Assembly: GCF_033807715.1 (NCBI RefSeq)
Contig: NC_084610.1
Location: forward strand, 5,952,769 to 6,016,768
DNA length: 64,000 bases
Source: Cololabis saira
Taxonomy: Eukaryota; Chordata; Actinopteri; Beloniformes; Belonidae
Direction: 5' to 3'
The translations under genes and the position numbers were made by a program. The first letter of the stretch is position 1. Each line of letters opens with the position of its first letter. Under the pieces are notes generated by a model. The model did not search any database. It saw only the letters and a program-made list of their open reading frames with translations, and was not told the DNA's origin. Below are positions 1-12,879 of the stretch, in pieces.

Positions 1-263
1 ACTCAAAATCTTAACAAGAATATTTGTCTTATTTCTAGTTAAAATGTCTCATTTTTAGTCAAAAAATCTCATTACACTTAAAACAAGAGTCATTACCAGA
101 TAAATAACTTATTTGACAATTTTCATCTGTTTCAAGTAAATTTTCACATTTTTCCAGTGATGAGTCTTGTTTTAAGTGTAATGAGATTTTTTTGACTAAA
201 AATGAAACATTTTAACTAGAAATAAGACAAATATTCTTGTTAAGATTTTGAGTTTTTGCAGTG
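1..263. mobile_element. palindromic MITE, family CACTGCAAAAA, truncated by window edge
   Basis: The sequence folds on itself: the left half (ATATTTGTCTTATTTCTAG) is repeated inverted on the right and ends TTTTTGCAGTG at 263. The same element is seen at 12179, 39409 and 43933. The left tip is outside the window. The central AAATCTGCCAGTGG part of the full copies is missing, so this is a shortened form. Confidence 0.8.
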
Positions 264-299
264 TGGTGACTTTTCTGTGGCATAATGTGACGTTCTGAA

Positions 300-482
300 G
301 CCTAAATGTCCGTTTCCCTCCATTTACAAGCAAACGTGAAGACGGAGTTTTTGCTAATCTCCACTTTGGCCAGAGTTTTCAGAATTTATGGTTTTTAGTG
401 ACTTTGAGCTTTGTTTTCGTGTAAACAAACGGCCAAAACGCAGGAAAACGCCACCGTTTTTGCTACGTGTAAACGGGGCCTA
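300..482. repeat. possible fragment of a GGGGCC-ended MITE
   Basis: The right edge CGTGTAAACGGGGCCTAA resembles the terminal repeat of a common fish DNA element. No matching left end was found, so this is a weak call. Confidence 0.25.
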
Positions 483-540
483 AGGCTCTGGCTTGATGGT
501 TTGTTCCAATTTTTGTTGGATCAAATCTTCAATAACTTCA

Positions 541-792
541 TTAAAGCGACACTACGTAACTTTTCCACCTTAATATAATATTTCCAGAGTCATTGTGATG
601 GTACATCAACTTCCAACAGGTTTAATGACACCTCTGTCATGGTCTGAGGGGTCTGTATCGCCTTCACTGGCACTATGTAACTTTGAGGAGCATGGTAGGA
701 ACCCTTCCACACTACTGGTAAAGCACTACCGCTTTTGTCCAAAGGAGTCGCCAAACTCAACAAAAGCTGAAAGTTACGTTGTGCTGCTTTAA
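541..792. mobile_element. TTAA-flanked MITE
   Basis: Begins TTAAAGCGACACTACGTAAC and ends with the inverted form (AAAGTTACGTTGTGCTGCTTTAA). TTAA at both borders fits a piggyBac-type target site. The 65-codon open frame inside has no coding features. Confidence 0.65.
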
Positions 793-950
793 CAGAAAAA
801 TGTAATTATAGAATCATCACTTTTATACTATTTTGAACTCCTGCCTATCACATCCCTCCTGATGTATTTGCAATCAAGCAGTAAAAGAATACAAGATGCA
901 TGAGTTTGTAGGTTCTCCAACCTGCAGGGGATTGTACGGTGGCCGAGACC

Positions 951-1400
951 CGCCATTGCTGAAAATAAAAGTAACGCTGCAAACAGAAACAAACGCCGCT
1001 GCAAATAAAATAAACGCTGCAAATAGAATAAACCCTGCTGCAAATAAAACAAAAAAACGACGCAAATAAAAAAGCCACAACTGAAGTGAATAACCGGGGA
1101 CTATTTTTGCCGATGCACCGGTGTTGCACATTAAAAATTACACGTAGCAACGTTGAACACTAACCTTTTCCGTTATTTTCGCGTTCGTTGTTCTTCTTAT
1201 TCCTCGCTCTTCTTATTTCTTCCTTTTCACTTACGTCCTCTTCGTCTTCTTCTTCTCCTCTCACGTAAAAAACACCGGTGCATCAGCAAAAATAGTCCCC
1301 GGTAATTCACTACCGTTGAGGCTTTTTTATTTGCGTTGTTCTTTTTTTTATTTGCAGCGGCATTTCTTTATATTTGCAGCGTTTCTTTTATTTATCTTTG
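951..1400. repeat. foldback repeat with CTGCAAATAAAA units
   Basis: Long imperfect inverted repeat. CCGGGGACTATTTTTGC at 1096 pairs with GCAAAAATAGTCCCCGG at 1286-1302. The outer flanks hold several GCTGCAAATAAAA units on the left and TTTTATTTGCAGCG units on the right. The loop (about 1140-1265) is rich in TTCTTCTT. Minus-strand frames rich in Phe and Leu here are translations of the repeat. Confidence 0.7.
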
Positions 1401-3453
1401 ATTGTAATACCTGCAGAGGATGTGCCTGAGGAGAAGGCACTGCAGCAGAACCTTTAGGACACCAGGACTCAGCAAAAGCATTGGAGATAGCTCAACTTCT
1501 GCTGCATCGCAATACGACGTGATCTCAAATGTGCATTGGCCAATCAAATGCGTAATGCCCTCATAACTAATTCAGATAACATGACACAGTTGTCATAGGG
1601 CTCTTTTAAGAACTGATGCTTGCAGCATTTGTTCTGAACTGGAACTCATGCTGCGTGCCAATGGCGACAGCTAGCCAATATATAGTCACAATTCCTTCAC
1701 TTATTTGCAAAAAAATCTCTTTACATGGATCAAATTGGTGATATTCTAAACCCCAGGCAGTTCTGAAAACAGAAAGACGTAGGACCTACAGGAGAGGAAA
1801 TGAAGCCATGCGGTGCACCGTCTCCGCCTCCCCACTTCAAATAACATGTTCCCCATTTTTACCTCCTCAAAATCACACTCACCACATTTGATCCCCGTCT
1901 GCAGTGGAAGGGGAAAGAATGCATGGGGAGAGCAAATGAAAAGGAAGGGAGGGGAGGAATGACTGACGGAGCGAAGGGAGGGAAAGAGTAGAAGGGGACG
2001 AGGCTACTTTTAGTGGTTTTAGTTGTGACTGGTGGGGAGAAATGTTAAAATGTCTCTCCTCTCCTTTTTTCTCCTCTGCACGTTGCCCTGATTCATATCT
2101 CCTCTCCAAGAAAACCATCCGTTCACCCAAATATTACTGTAGGAACAAAAGCTGCATGTTTGCAACGGATCCAAGAAAACAAAAAAAAAAAAAAAAGAAA
2201 TCTGCCAAATACCCCGAAAACCAGGAAAAGCGATTTGTGGTGGCAGTGTGGGGAATAATCAGGATAGCATCATAGCTCATTCATTCCTCTTGTGACAGAC
2301 ATTGGACAAGAATTTAAATGAGAGAGGAGGACTTTGAGGTTCATGGATGTTCGACGACAAGGTCTCACACTTGATCATTTTAGAAAGCAGCGTGGAGAAA
2401 CTGTGGATTGAGTTGAAAATGTAAAATGAAATATTCTCAATGAGGACGAGGTGGTCCTAAAACTGGTTTACTTGAGGCCAAACCTCTGTTCAGTGAAATG
2501 AAATTCGGTGTGGTCGTGTCTCTCTCGGGGGGCCGAAAACCAGACTCTGTGATGGAAATGGAAGCCAGTGATGCTTTTCCCCAGAGACTCAGCTCTAACC
2601 TTGATGAGTACAGTCATCTAAAGCATTTGCACTTCACTAGACATGAAGGTAACTGCTCTGATTTCACTTTTTGTGTGTTCTTTCTCACCCCTTTTTTAAT
2701 GTTTTTCCTACCTTTTTTTTGATTGAACGATTTTAATAGTTGTGCATTTATCTTATACCATCTTTTTGTTTCATGGCATTAAATTGAGTCAATAGGGACT
2801 TTAATGTGGCTGTGATCAGCTGTCTCATCATAGTTTAATGAATATAGTGTTCAGCGTGGTTTATGCTTCTACATCAAGCCAACGACGTGCAGTATATTTG
2901 TGGTAGCAGGGGATTCTCCATAGCTAATGTCTGCCATGAAATGTTACATGGTCTTGGATTCACCTGGACCACAAGACATGTAATTAGTCCGCCTGGTGGT
3001 ATTTGTATTTGTGGTATTTGTCCAACAAGGGGCTACAACAGGCCTGCTAAGCTTCAAAAGCCATTTCCATTGACCGCCATGTTTAATAAGTCCAAATTTG
3101 CAGCAGTATTGGTCTCCGACTCTCCGAGTTAGATTTGACATCCATGATAACTGAGCTGAAGAGGAATTTTTATGTATCACATCAGGCTAAATGGCGTAAA
3201 GCCACAAAGTCATGCATAGTTAGGGACATGCTTTTGAATGATGACTGACCATGGTTGATAGCTAGTTATTATCATTTTAGCTGCTTATCACTGAGTATTG
3301 TCTTGACTTGACCTCCGACCTTGAAGGGTTTGGGGAAGTCTAGTCAAGCAGCCTGAAGCAGATGTCTTCATCTCTGAGTTGAAGGTTAGCTAGAGAATCC
3401 CAGTTAGACTGTCTCCTAGCTTGTTGCTGTTTACCTCTCACAGCCGATGGGTC
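1401..3453. other. no gene recognised
   Basis: Ordinary A/T-leaning DNA with a GA-rich run near 1900-2000, a poly-A at 2180-2196 and pyrimidine tracts. No splice-bounded coding block or RNA gene was found. Confidence 0.6.
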
Positions 3454-4053
3454 TAGGGTTGCCAACTCCCTGAAAAATAAATAAGGGACACCTCCTTGGC
3501 AGGGCCGGCCAACCCGATTGCCTTCACCTTTCCTGGCGTGGTGAACTTTTTAGCCCCCTTTTTTGTGAGTGAAATTATTTTTTAACTATTTGACTGGAAC
3601 CTGAATTGAATTAGATGCATATTTTTGAATGCCATGAACAGATGGAAAACAAATTATTATCCAGCAATTCACTTTAATACAAAATAAACTGAATAAAATA
3701 TGTATCTTTCTTAAACAGAAACCTGTTCTGCTTAACTTAAAATTGTATAATGTAAAACAATAAGAAATGAGAACATCCATTCTTTAAAAGTGCACATTTT
3801 TAGTGCAATAACAAAAGTGCAAACAGAAAGTCTGTAGAAAAACATATTGTAAACATATTTGTGCCTCAAAGGCCATGACTGTAGGCTACAGTTGTAGAAA
3901 AACTGTAAAAAAAAAAAAACTTATGAACTCAACAGTTCAATGGCATTTTCCATTGACATTTTATGACTATTATACAGTATATATTATACAGAATATACTT
4001 TAGTTTATAAATATGGGACGATTCAGTTTTTCAAGGGATGGTTGGCGACCCTA
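3454..4053. mobile_element. hAT-type MITE, TAGGGTTGCCAAC ends
   Basis: 600 bp with inverted ends TAGGGTTGCCAAC and GTTGGCGACCCTA. The flanks GATGGGTC (3446-3453) and GATGGCTT (4054-4061) are a degraded 8-bp duplication (6 of 8). The interior is A/T-rich and noncoding. Confidence 0.7.
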
Positions 4054-6038
4054 GATGGCTTCTCCAGTCAAACTACCTTTTGTAAGGCATCATATCAGAA
4101 CCCTTCAAAGTTGACTAACTTGCAAAAAGATTGCAGTCTGCTGCGCCTGGCTACTCGTTCCTAGCTCATCAAGGCTTGGTTGACCCTCACAAATCTAGGT
4201 GATTCATGGTGACCCCCTGACCGTGGGCCCACAGGAACATAATAGTCCTCACTTCAATTCTGGTAGCACATGTTTCAGATGTCAGTTCAACAACATCCAA
4301 AACAAGTGCTGCCGTTTGGTTAGCATGTTCCACATGCTTCCATGCCTTCTAGTTTTGCCCATTTTTGGATTCATGGAGGTTTGGTGGAGTTAGTTCCTGT
4401 CCACATGGCACTTAGCTTCAAAAGCACTATTCAGAAAACCCAGACAAAACCTGATTCCCTAACCTTCCTGCTGCTATGTGTGAGGTGCATGAAGGATGTA
4501 AACACAAGGAAGCACAGCAGCGCAGTCTTGCTGCTGAGAAGAAGCCACACTGCCCCCTTGTGTTTGGTGGTGTAATTACAGAATGACGCAAACAGCTACG
4601 AACAATGTAGGCATCGCCCCATGCATAGGTAATTTGCGTTGTTGCTACAGAGAACCATATATTGTACTTTAGAGAGTAAACGTTATTTGTTTACAGTTTT
4701 GAATCATGAAAAGAGTTTAAAAAGTAATTTTATTTAAATTCAATGTGGAAAGAAATCATGAAAATTAGTTAACAATGAGCAAAGTGTGATTGATGATTGA
4801 TTGATGATTACTTGGACAGCAGTCACCAAAGTCAATGCAGCGTAGTTTGTTGGGGCTAACCTGATTGAGTACCACAGTTTTACATTAATTAGACTTTATC
4901 TTTGCCTGTTTTCAGAAAAGAAAATGATGTCATGTGTTTTTCTGAGAATTACGTTCATTTAAATGTTTAAAAAAGCAAGCAGACCATTCTGAGAGGAGAT
5001 AAAATCACACGCTAAATTATTTCACAACCTTTTCTTACCTCTGTTCATCTGAGAAATCTCAACAAGATAATCTACTTCTGGCATGTCAAAGTGAACGTAA
5101 TTAACTTTCAAAAATATTTATGGGTAATGTTGTTTATCATCCTGCCAACATGGTTACCATTTCATTATCTTAATTGCTTCGATGTCTAAGATTTGTGGCT
5201 AGCTTTTCTTGTTGCAGAAGGTGACAGATTGCATCTTAAACACAGTTTGAAGTTCATTTGACTTGAAAGTAAAAGAAACCGAGGAGCCGTTTTACTTTTT
5301 TCCCCAGAAAAGTTTCTCCAATCTTGTTGTCAGTGGAACTAATAGTCTCGTTCTTTTAAACTTTGAAGCGCTGCAACCAAATGTGGTTCAATTATTCCCT
5401 TTTAAAGTGTATTAAAATGTCATATCCAATATTTAAAAGACTAATGTCCACAAATATAATGAATGAAGAGAGGCTAATATTAATATAATCCAGCTGCCGC
5501 TCATTTTTACATTTTTTTCTTTTTCTGTTGAACTGCAAACATGTCCCTGTGGACGTGTCTTTTGAGCCTTGAGTATGCTCGACATTTATGATCCTGCAGT
5601 TCCAAGGAAACAGTATAGGTTTGCTTATTGTCAGTGTTTTGTTTGGGTGGGAGCTTGTTAGGACGGTGGCTGGAATACTGAGCACACACCAGGGGCTCTT
5701 TCTCCCACAGCCTCCTCTGTTGCTTTCCTGTATTTCTATAGGAGCAGGAGCATTAACTCTGGGGGATTTTCTGCATTTTCTGGTACTATGTAGTCTGCTA
5801 TGTGGTCCTGGGTTGTCTTGCAGGAAAACATTCAGTTTTTTGTTAAATTGCAGTATAACGTGGAAGTTCAGACCCTTTCAGATGATTTGTAGTGACGCAT
5901 GAAGCTGTTACACCTTAAAGGCAGGGTAAGTGATTTCTGGATGATGTCACACATCACCCAAACACTGTGCGGTAGCTCCTCCCTCCCCCCCAGTGCTCCT
6001 CGAGAAAACACACTTAACATGGTATACTCACTTATGAG
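4054..6038. other. no gene recognised
   Basis: No exon-like block could be supported. There is a short GATTGATGATT run near 4790-4810. At 5917 a CCTTAAAGGCAGGGTAAG segment may be the end of a small transposon. Confidence 0.55.
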
Positions 6039-6737
6039 CAGTACTGGAGTTGAGGGGGGATGACGGGGGATGGCATCTCCACTGAAATAAAAAAAAGTCA
6101 AAATCATCCCCCCCAGTAAAACTGCCATCCCTCCTTTCCATCCCTTATGTCATTTCATCAATGAATGTGGTTTTACTGCTATTTGACATTTTTCACCTGT
6201 TTCAAGTAAATTTTCACTTGAAATAAGTAGAAAAATCTGCCAGTGGGACAAGATTTCGTGTACAATCGTGTTCCACTGGCAGATTTTTCTACTTATTTTA
6301 AGTGAAAATCTACTTGAAACAGGTGAAAATTGTTGTTTTTTCCCAGTGATGAGTCTTGTTTTAAGTGTAATGAGATTTTCTTACTAAAATGAGACATTTT
6401 AACTAGATATAAGACAAATATTCTTGTTAAGATTTTGAGTTTTTGCAGTGATCCATTTTACTTATCCTGTGAAGGACAGAGTCATATTGATAAGTTCAGA
6501 AAAGTGTTTTTTATTGTTGTGTTTTGATGTATTTGATGTAAGCCCAGTGGATATTTAAAGCTTACAGAAGGCTGCATTTAACTGCTGCTATGTCATTCCT
6601 GCAGTATTTCTGCAGGTGTTTTGGTCAGTGCTGTTATTTGTAATATATTATATTATTTGTAATCAGCACAAATTATCTGTCCCCATATGATAAAAATCCA
6701 CCATCCCCCCTGATTTTTTTTTATAACTCGAGTACTG
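6039..6737. mobile_element. hAT-type composite element, copy A
   Basis: 699 bp with ends CAGTACTGGAGTT and AACTCGAGTACTG and flanks CTTATGAG (6031-6038) and TTTATGAG (6738-6745), an 8-bp duplication with one mismatch. A fragment of the CACTGCAAAAA palindrome sits inside at about 6182-6450. The same composite recurs at 47569, so the palindrome inserted before the composite spread. Confidence 0.85.
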
Positions 6738-7858
6738 TTTATGAGATACTCACTGAAGTTTTTTGGGTTGTAGATAATGTAGAATACTTTTAAAAAGAGG
6801 TGGTTTGGGAATCTATTCACCAGGTTCAAGTTGAGCTACCAAAGAAAGCTTGATAGCAGCAGAAAAGAAAAGGAGGAGAAAAAAGAGAAATTCTCCCTGT
6901 GAGAGCATATGAGAAATTTCACAAAATGCTGTAAAAGCTTAAAAATTTGAAACAAACAAACTCAGAAGTTGTGATTTCATTTATTGTCAATATTTCTATC
7001 GATGGTTTCCGTCCAAAGCTGTGGTCTGATTGCTGTTTGGTTCAAATACAATATAAATGTGCCAACAGATCCACCCATCAGCATCTGTGGAGGTCGTGCA
7101 GAGCATCAGTCAGCTCCCTGTTGTGTCTCTCGCTCCATGGAAACAAGTTCCCGCTATTCCTTATAATTTATTCCTGCCATGTCTTGGACGAGCCTCCTGG
7201 AATGCCGCTGCAGCGGTTTGTAGTGTTCGATGGGCTGGTGGGTTGGAAAAGGCAGGCGAGGTTTGGCAGGGAAAGGTAGGGGCAGAGAGGAATGATGGGA
7301 AGGGGTTGGACGAGATGAGCGAGAATGCAAGCAGTTTGATTATTTATCATGTAAACAACAAAGCCAGGGAGCCATTTTTGTCTTGAATTGGTTTCATTTA
7401 AAAAAGAGAAAATGTTTTTCACTAAATTCATGTGGTTCTGTCTGACATTTGATGTATATTGTTGCTGCATTTCTACCTCAGCCACGAGACAAATTTGTTT
7501 GGAATACCGTGGAGTTTTGTTGAAAAGTAAATGCAGGTTTGGGGAAAGTTGACAGTGTTTCTGCGTGTCTGTCTATAGGGGCTATAGGAGTTTTGTGAAG
7601 CTCTTCCTGGCTGAAAGATGATTTCTATTAAAAGTGAAGTATTGCTATGACAGCATGTTTTTCACCTCAGCTTCTCTGGTATTGGATAACATTTTAGGAG
7701 GAAAGATGTGATTCTCCACTTTGAAGGTTAATAACAGAAACTAGTGACGCAAGATTTAAGAGAGGATCTTTGTCTTCTTTTGTCTGCAGTTTACCTGATA
7801 TTTTGCCGTCTTTTTGATAGCAGGACTCACAACAAGCACCGGGACATGGTCTTATATG
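6738..7858. other. no gene recognised
   Basis: Overlapping open frames near 6947-7386 have no homology I recognise and no splice context. No repeat ends were found. Confidence 0.5.
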
Positions 7859-8603
7859 CAGAGGTGGGTAGTCACGAGTTACATTTACTTAAATTTACTT
7901 GAGTAAGTTTTGGGAAATGTTGTACTTTTAGGAGTAGTTTTGAATCACTATACTTTTTACTTTTACTTGAGTAGATTTGTGAAGAAGAAACTGTTACTCT
8001 TACTCCGCTACATTAGGCTACGTTGAGCATTTACTTTTCTTTTATCCCTTTTATCCGCGTATGGGTCAATCTCATGACATCACTGGGTGATTCTTTGGGA
8101 AAAATGTTTGTTTTTGCATGTTTTGTCACATTTACACAGACTCAAACACACACAGAGTTTCTATGAGTTCATGGGCTTGTTCTAGTTCTGCCTGGTTAAA
8201 AAAGAAAAGTACAAAGGCTTGAAATTTTGTGCTACTTGTGCTTCATTTATTTATTTATTTATTCTGTTATTATTTTATTTATTTTATTATTTATGAAAGT
8301 ACTTGAATTTACTTTAAGCTTATTTTAATTTAAGCTATTTTTTTTATTAATTTTAATTTATTTTATTATTTTATTGATTTAATTTGCCTGAAGATGATTA
8401 TTTTGTACTCTTGACTATTTGAATGGTTGTGTTAAAAAAATAAATCAGACGTTACTCAACAGTTACTCAGTACTTGAGTACTTTTTTACTTTTACTCAAG
8501 TAATTATTTGGATGACTACTTTTTACTTCTACTTTAGTCATACTATTCTGAAGTAACAGTACTTTTACTTGAGTACAATTTTTGGCTCCTCTACCCAGCT
8601 CTG
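7859..8603. mobile_element. hAT-type MITE, CAGAGGTGGGTAG ends
   Basis: 745 bp with ends CAGAGGTGGGTAG and CTACCCAGCTCTG. Inside, TTTTACTTGAGTA and TACTCAAGTAA motifs repeat in both directions. Flanks CTTATATG and CTTATACA are a worn 8-bp duplication. The A/T-rich middle (8220-8390) has TTTA runs. Confidence 0.8.
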
Positions 8604-9942
8604 CTTATACAGTATGTGTATCTGATGGTGTATACAGGGGAAATGTTGGGATGCAGCTTTCCTTAGCATTACTTTTGTAGGGTTGGGGGACGACACCTCT
8701 GACAGAGCAGTTTTGATCAATTCCAGGTATAAGGGGGAAGGATTGGACCACTAAAGGAGTTGCCAGTGTGAAACGCAGGCTCATCTGGGGACCAAAACAG
8801 TTCCTCCTACCACTGCTCTGCAGCCGCACCGAGCCTGCACTAGATTTGATTCATTTACGTGTTGACACTTGTTTACTTGTAGCTGCTATCGGCGGTTGCT
8901 ATCATATTCAGGCTTTTCCACTTCCTGCAGCCGTAAACAATCAAAGTTCAGATCCCAGCAGGGGTGAAACAGAATAACTAGGAAGTGAGTCATGGTTGCA
9001 GTCCAAGAATAAAAGTTTAAAAAAGGATATGAAACAATCATAATGGAACCTGTTTCTGTTGATACGTCCTCTTTTCCCTGCAGTTCACTAGTCAGAAAGG
9101 GATTTATCAGCTTCATGTATGCTTTTTATGTTATGACCTTGTAAAAAAAATAATTAATAAAATAAAAAGAGGCTTCCTGGCAAAGTGGTAATATCACATT
9201 ATCACATCCTTGTCTTTGAGCTGTTAAGGTCTGGAAGCAGATCTGAGAATCCAGTCACGTATTATATTTCTATTTTTAGAAGATCTAATAGCTCCTTTGT
9301 CCTCTGTAAGAAAATCCAGAAGATATCCCTGCTGCCAGGACTGTCAGATATTCCTGTTTCATCTCCAGCAGCCTGAAATGTGTCAGTCAGCCTAACTCAC
9401 CGCTGACAACACACAGCACCCGCTCTGCAGAAGAGACAGCTAAGCATTTTAGAGAAGTTAGAACAAAATCATAAATTCTAGGTTAGTTATCTCATGGAAT
9501 ACAGTTTTCTGTGATATAAGTTGGTGTTAAAGTAGACGGTTTTGCCTCTCAGTCCCTCTGCACACATTCCAAACTCAGTTAAGCCTGACTTAAGCTGAAC
9601 TTGGCCACCTCTAGTGCAAATTCCAAGGTCAAGGATTTTGAGGTTTAGGTGTTTAATCCTGGCATCCTGACATTTTAATCCACATCCGAAAATGTGTGAC
9701 ATGTAAAAAATGGGAGAAGCATTTAATTAGACCCCTGACAAACAGCATAGTCATAGAAATGTGGTATTGAGCTTCAACGCCATTTGTATGACCTGCAATA
9801 ACATTTTAGGCTTTTAATGAAACCTACCATGTGTTTTTTGTTTTTAATAATGAGAAGTGGGGACAAAAAAGAGGATGGACTACCTTAGATGGCCAGGATC
9901 AGTTTCCTACCCAGCCTCATAGAAACTCTGATAGCCGTAGAT
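8604..9942. other. no gene recognised
   Basis: Mixed-composition DNA without splice-bounded coding blocks or clear repeat ends. Confidence 0.5.
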
Positions 9943-10616
9943 CAGGGGTCAGCAACCCAAATTGTTGAAAGAGCCATATTGGACCAAAAACACAAAAAAC
10001 AAATATGTCTGGAGCCGCAAAAAATGCAAAGTCTTGTATCAGCCTTAGAATGAAGACAACACATGCTGCATGTTTCTATATTAGTTATAACTGGGGGGAG
10101 ATTTATTTTTTCATTATGCCATTCGAGAAAAAAGTCAAAATGTTGAGAAAAAAGTCGAAATGTCAAGAAAAAAGTCAAAATTTCGAGAAAAAAGTTGAAA
10201 TGTAAAGATTAATGTTGAAGTACAATCTTGAGAAAAAGTCGAAATGTTGAGAAAAAAGTCAGAATTTCGAGAAAAAAGTCGAAATGTGGAGAAAAAAAGT
10301 CGAAATGTCGAGGAAATAGTCAAAATGTTGAGAAAAAAGTCGAAATGTTGAGAAAAAAGTCAAAATTTAGAGAAAAAAGTTGAAATGTCGAGATTAAAAA
10401 GGAAGAAAAAAAGAGAAAAAAGGAAAAAAAAGGAAAAAAGAAGAAAAAAAAGAGAAAAAGGAAAAAAAAGAAAAAAAAAGGAAAAAAAAGGTCAAACATT
10501 TTTGAAAAAGCTCCTGGGAGCCACTAGAGAGGCACTAAAGAGAAGCATGAGGCTCTAGAGCCGCATGAGGCTCTAGAGCTGCATGCGGCTCTAGAGCCGC
10601 GGGTTGCCGACCCCTA
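9943..10616. mobile_element. hAT-type element carrying a GTCGAAATGTC array
   Basis: Ends CAGGGGTCAGCAACCC and GGGTTGCCGACCCCTA; flanks CCGTAGAT (9935-9942) and CCGTAGAC (10617-10624), an 8-bp duplication with one mismatch. Near the right end are repeated CTCTAGAGCCGCATG units. Between 10120 and 10400 lie many degenerate copies of a roughly 18-bp unit, AGAAAAAAGTCGAAATGT, followed by a purine tract to 10495. No transposase is present. Confidence 0.85.
10120..10495. repeat. degenerate tandem array and polypurine tract
   Basis: About fifteen copies of AAAAAGTCGAAATGTCGAG-like units with variable junctions, then GGAAAAAAAG repeats. Open frames here (both strands) are low-complexity translations. 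Confidence 0.85.
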
Positions 10617-12178
10617 CCGTAGACAGTAACAACTATCTTTGAATCGTAGCCGACATTGGCTTTATAGCTACTGTAGTATCTCACTTTCTATTCAATTTGC
10701 CAAACCTAAGCCCATTCTCGTGTTTCTCTTAGAGTAGCAGCCTTCAACTGGGGATGAAAATGAATGCATTTATTGATTTTGATCATTATTTTCCCTTTGG
10801 GGATATTAAAAGTATATTGAATTGAATTCAACGGAACTTAACTGAAAATAGCTGTTTCACATTTCATTGCTCAGATTCGGCTCCAAACCCTTCCAGCCCA
10901 ACTGAAAACTAACTACAGGGGTCCAAAACAAGGGCTGTTTCTCAGTGTGCATACTTTCTCTGTATACTTGAGAAATGTCATCATCTGCAGCGGAAGCACT
11001 GTTCCCGTCCTCAAGTCATCGAGTCCAGTCCAAATTCCCAGATGTGTACTTGACCGGCCCACTCTATCGAGGATGCATCCAGATAAATCCAGACTTGATG
11101 TAGTTGGAACTAAGAAACGGCCAAAGGATTGCAGGTTCCTGCAGGAACTCCACCCAAGGCTCCAGCCAGTGCTTCAGCTGAGACACCTTTATCACCAGAC
11201 CCTCTCAACCAAGAGCCATCATGAAGTTCTGTTAACAGCAAAGTCATTGGTGATATCTTAAAAATTAAAAAGACCATACTCTGCTTGGGTTTTACTCACA
11301 GTTCAGAAGTGCAAAGTAGCTTAGAGGAGGGCAGCTCGCGGTTTTATTCAGCTGTTAATCCTAACTATGCAGAAATTTGATGCTTCATATAATTTTACTT
11401 GGCGAGCTACATAAAAATGAAAATAAAAGTTCTAATTGCACTTTTAAACTGTTTGCCTACTCTATGAAGACTTTCACACTAACTACAACAAAAACATACA
11501 GAGATGACGTCAAAGTTCCCTGGTCGTACCCCACTTGAAGGAAAATATTTGCCTGCCGCCCGCCGGGGTTTAAGCTTTGGGTGTGAACTTAGCTCCCGAC
11601 CCCCAGACGAGCACGGAGGTAAATTGGGCCATCAGTCATCTGCTAGGACGCAGTTATTAGATGCTCCGGACCATTTGTCTGCCAACACTATCTCCCGACT
11701 ACTGTGCTGCATCTATACCGCTGAAGGGTGTTGCCATGGAAACGTGGCGTGATGGCTCTTTGATGTGACGTGTGTGCACCGGGGAAACAGGGTTTCTTCT
11801 GTGAAGGACTGCTGAGGAATGAAGGGGGCTTGGCCCGCTCAATATGAGTGCGTGCATGTGTGTGTGTGTCTAATCATTTTCCTGCTCCCTCACTCTGGTA
11901 CCTTTTTCACTTTCATGCTTGGACGGCTACTTTCTTTTCCACGCCAACATTCTTCAACGCTCCCCATCCCTGCGCAGGTCTTACAGTGTTTTCAGTCTTG
12001 GTCCACTTTTCCCTGTTTGGAGGATGACGCGGAGGAAAGTGCCATGAACGCATGCTTGGGGATAAATTTGAGGTCTCTGGTTGCAGAATGATTTTTAAAG
12101 ATAAAATGATCTATTTATCTATGTTTAACCGGTCAAGAAAGATTTTGTGTGAGTGTTCGGACCCCCACCAAGCCAAAA
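10617..12178. other. no gene recognised
   Basis: Contains a GTGTGTGTGT stretch near 11860 and several short open frames without homology. No convincing exon was found. Confidence 0.5.
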
Positions 12179-12579
12179 CACTGCAAAAACTCTTACCAGG
12201 AATATTTGTCTTATTTCTAGTTAAAATGTCTCATTTTTAGTCAAAAAATCTCATTACACTTAAAACAAGAGTCATTACCAGAAAAATAACTTAGTTGACA
12301 ATTTTCACCTGTTTCAACTACATTTTCACTTGAAATAAGTAGAAAAATCTGCCAGTGGGACAAGATTTATCTTCTCATTACAAGCAAAAAAATCTTAGTC
12401 CACTGGCAGATTTTTCTACTTATTTTAAGTAAAAATCTACTTGAAACAGGTGAAAATTGTTTTTTTTTTCCAGCGATGAGTCTTGTTTTAAGTGTAATGA
12501 GATTGTTTTGACTAAAAATGAGACATTTTAACTAGAAATAAGACAAATATTCTTGTTAAGATTTTGAGTTTTTGCATTG
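12179..12579. mobile_element. palindromic MITE, family CACTGCAAAAA
   Basis: About 400 bp; ends CACTGCAAAAACT and AGTTTTTGCATTG. The two arms are near-perfect inverted copies meeting near 12370-12400, with AAATCTGCCAGTGG and its complement close to the centre. A transcript would fold into a very long hairpin. Confidence 0.88.
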
Positions 12580-12879
12580 TAGGTGCCCAAATTGCAGCTG
12601 TAAGTCCCTGGTTTGAATATTTCCTGGGACCTTTGCAGTATCTCTAGTTGTTGTGTTGGGTTTTTTTTTAATATAAATTCCAGATATTGTCCACAGACTC
12701 AGGTGCAGATACATGTTATACTGTTGATGCCCTATGAATATACAGGTAGTATCCTTTGGCATTAGTGTTTACTGAAGACAAATGAGTCCGGACATACTCG
12801 CTTCTTTATACACAAGCTCAACTGTATATATTCCAAAAAGGCTATTTTTGTGCAGTAGTGTCTAGTTATTCTGGTCTTG

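Noticed and set aside
828..1150. Three overlapping Phe/Leu-rich minus-strand open frames that look like membrane segments
   Set aside because: They read through the CTGCAAATAAAA repeat units of the foldback at 951-1400; the hydrophobicity comes from repeat codons.
10120..10400. Regularly spaced short repeats resembling a CRISPR array
   Set aside because: Units are degenerate and contiguous with no unique spacers, and the sequence is vertebrate.
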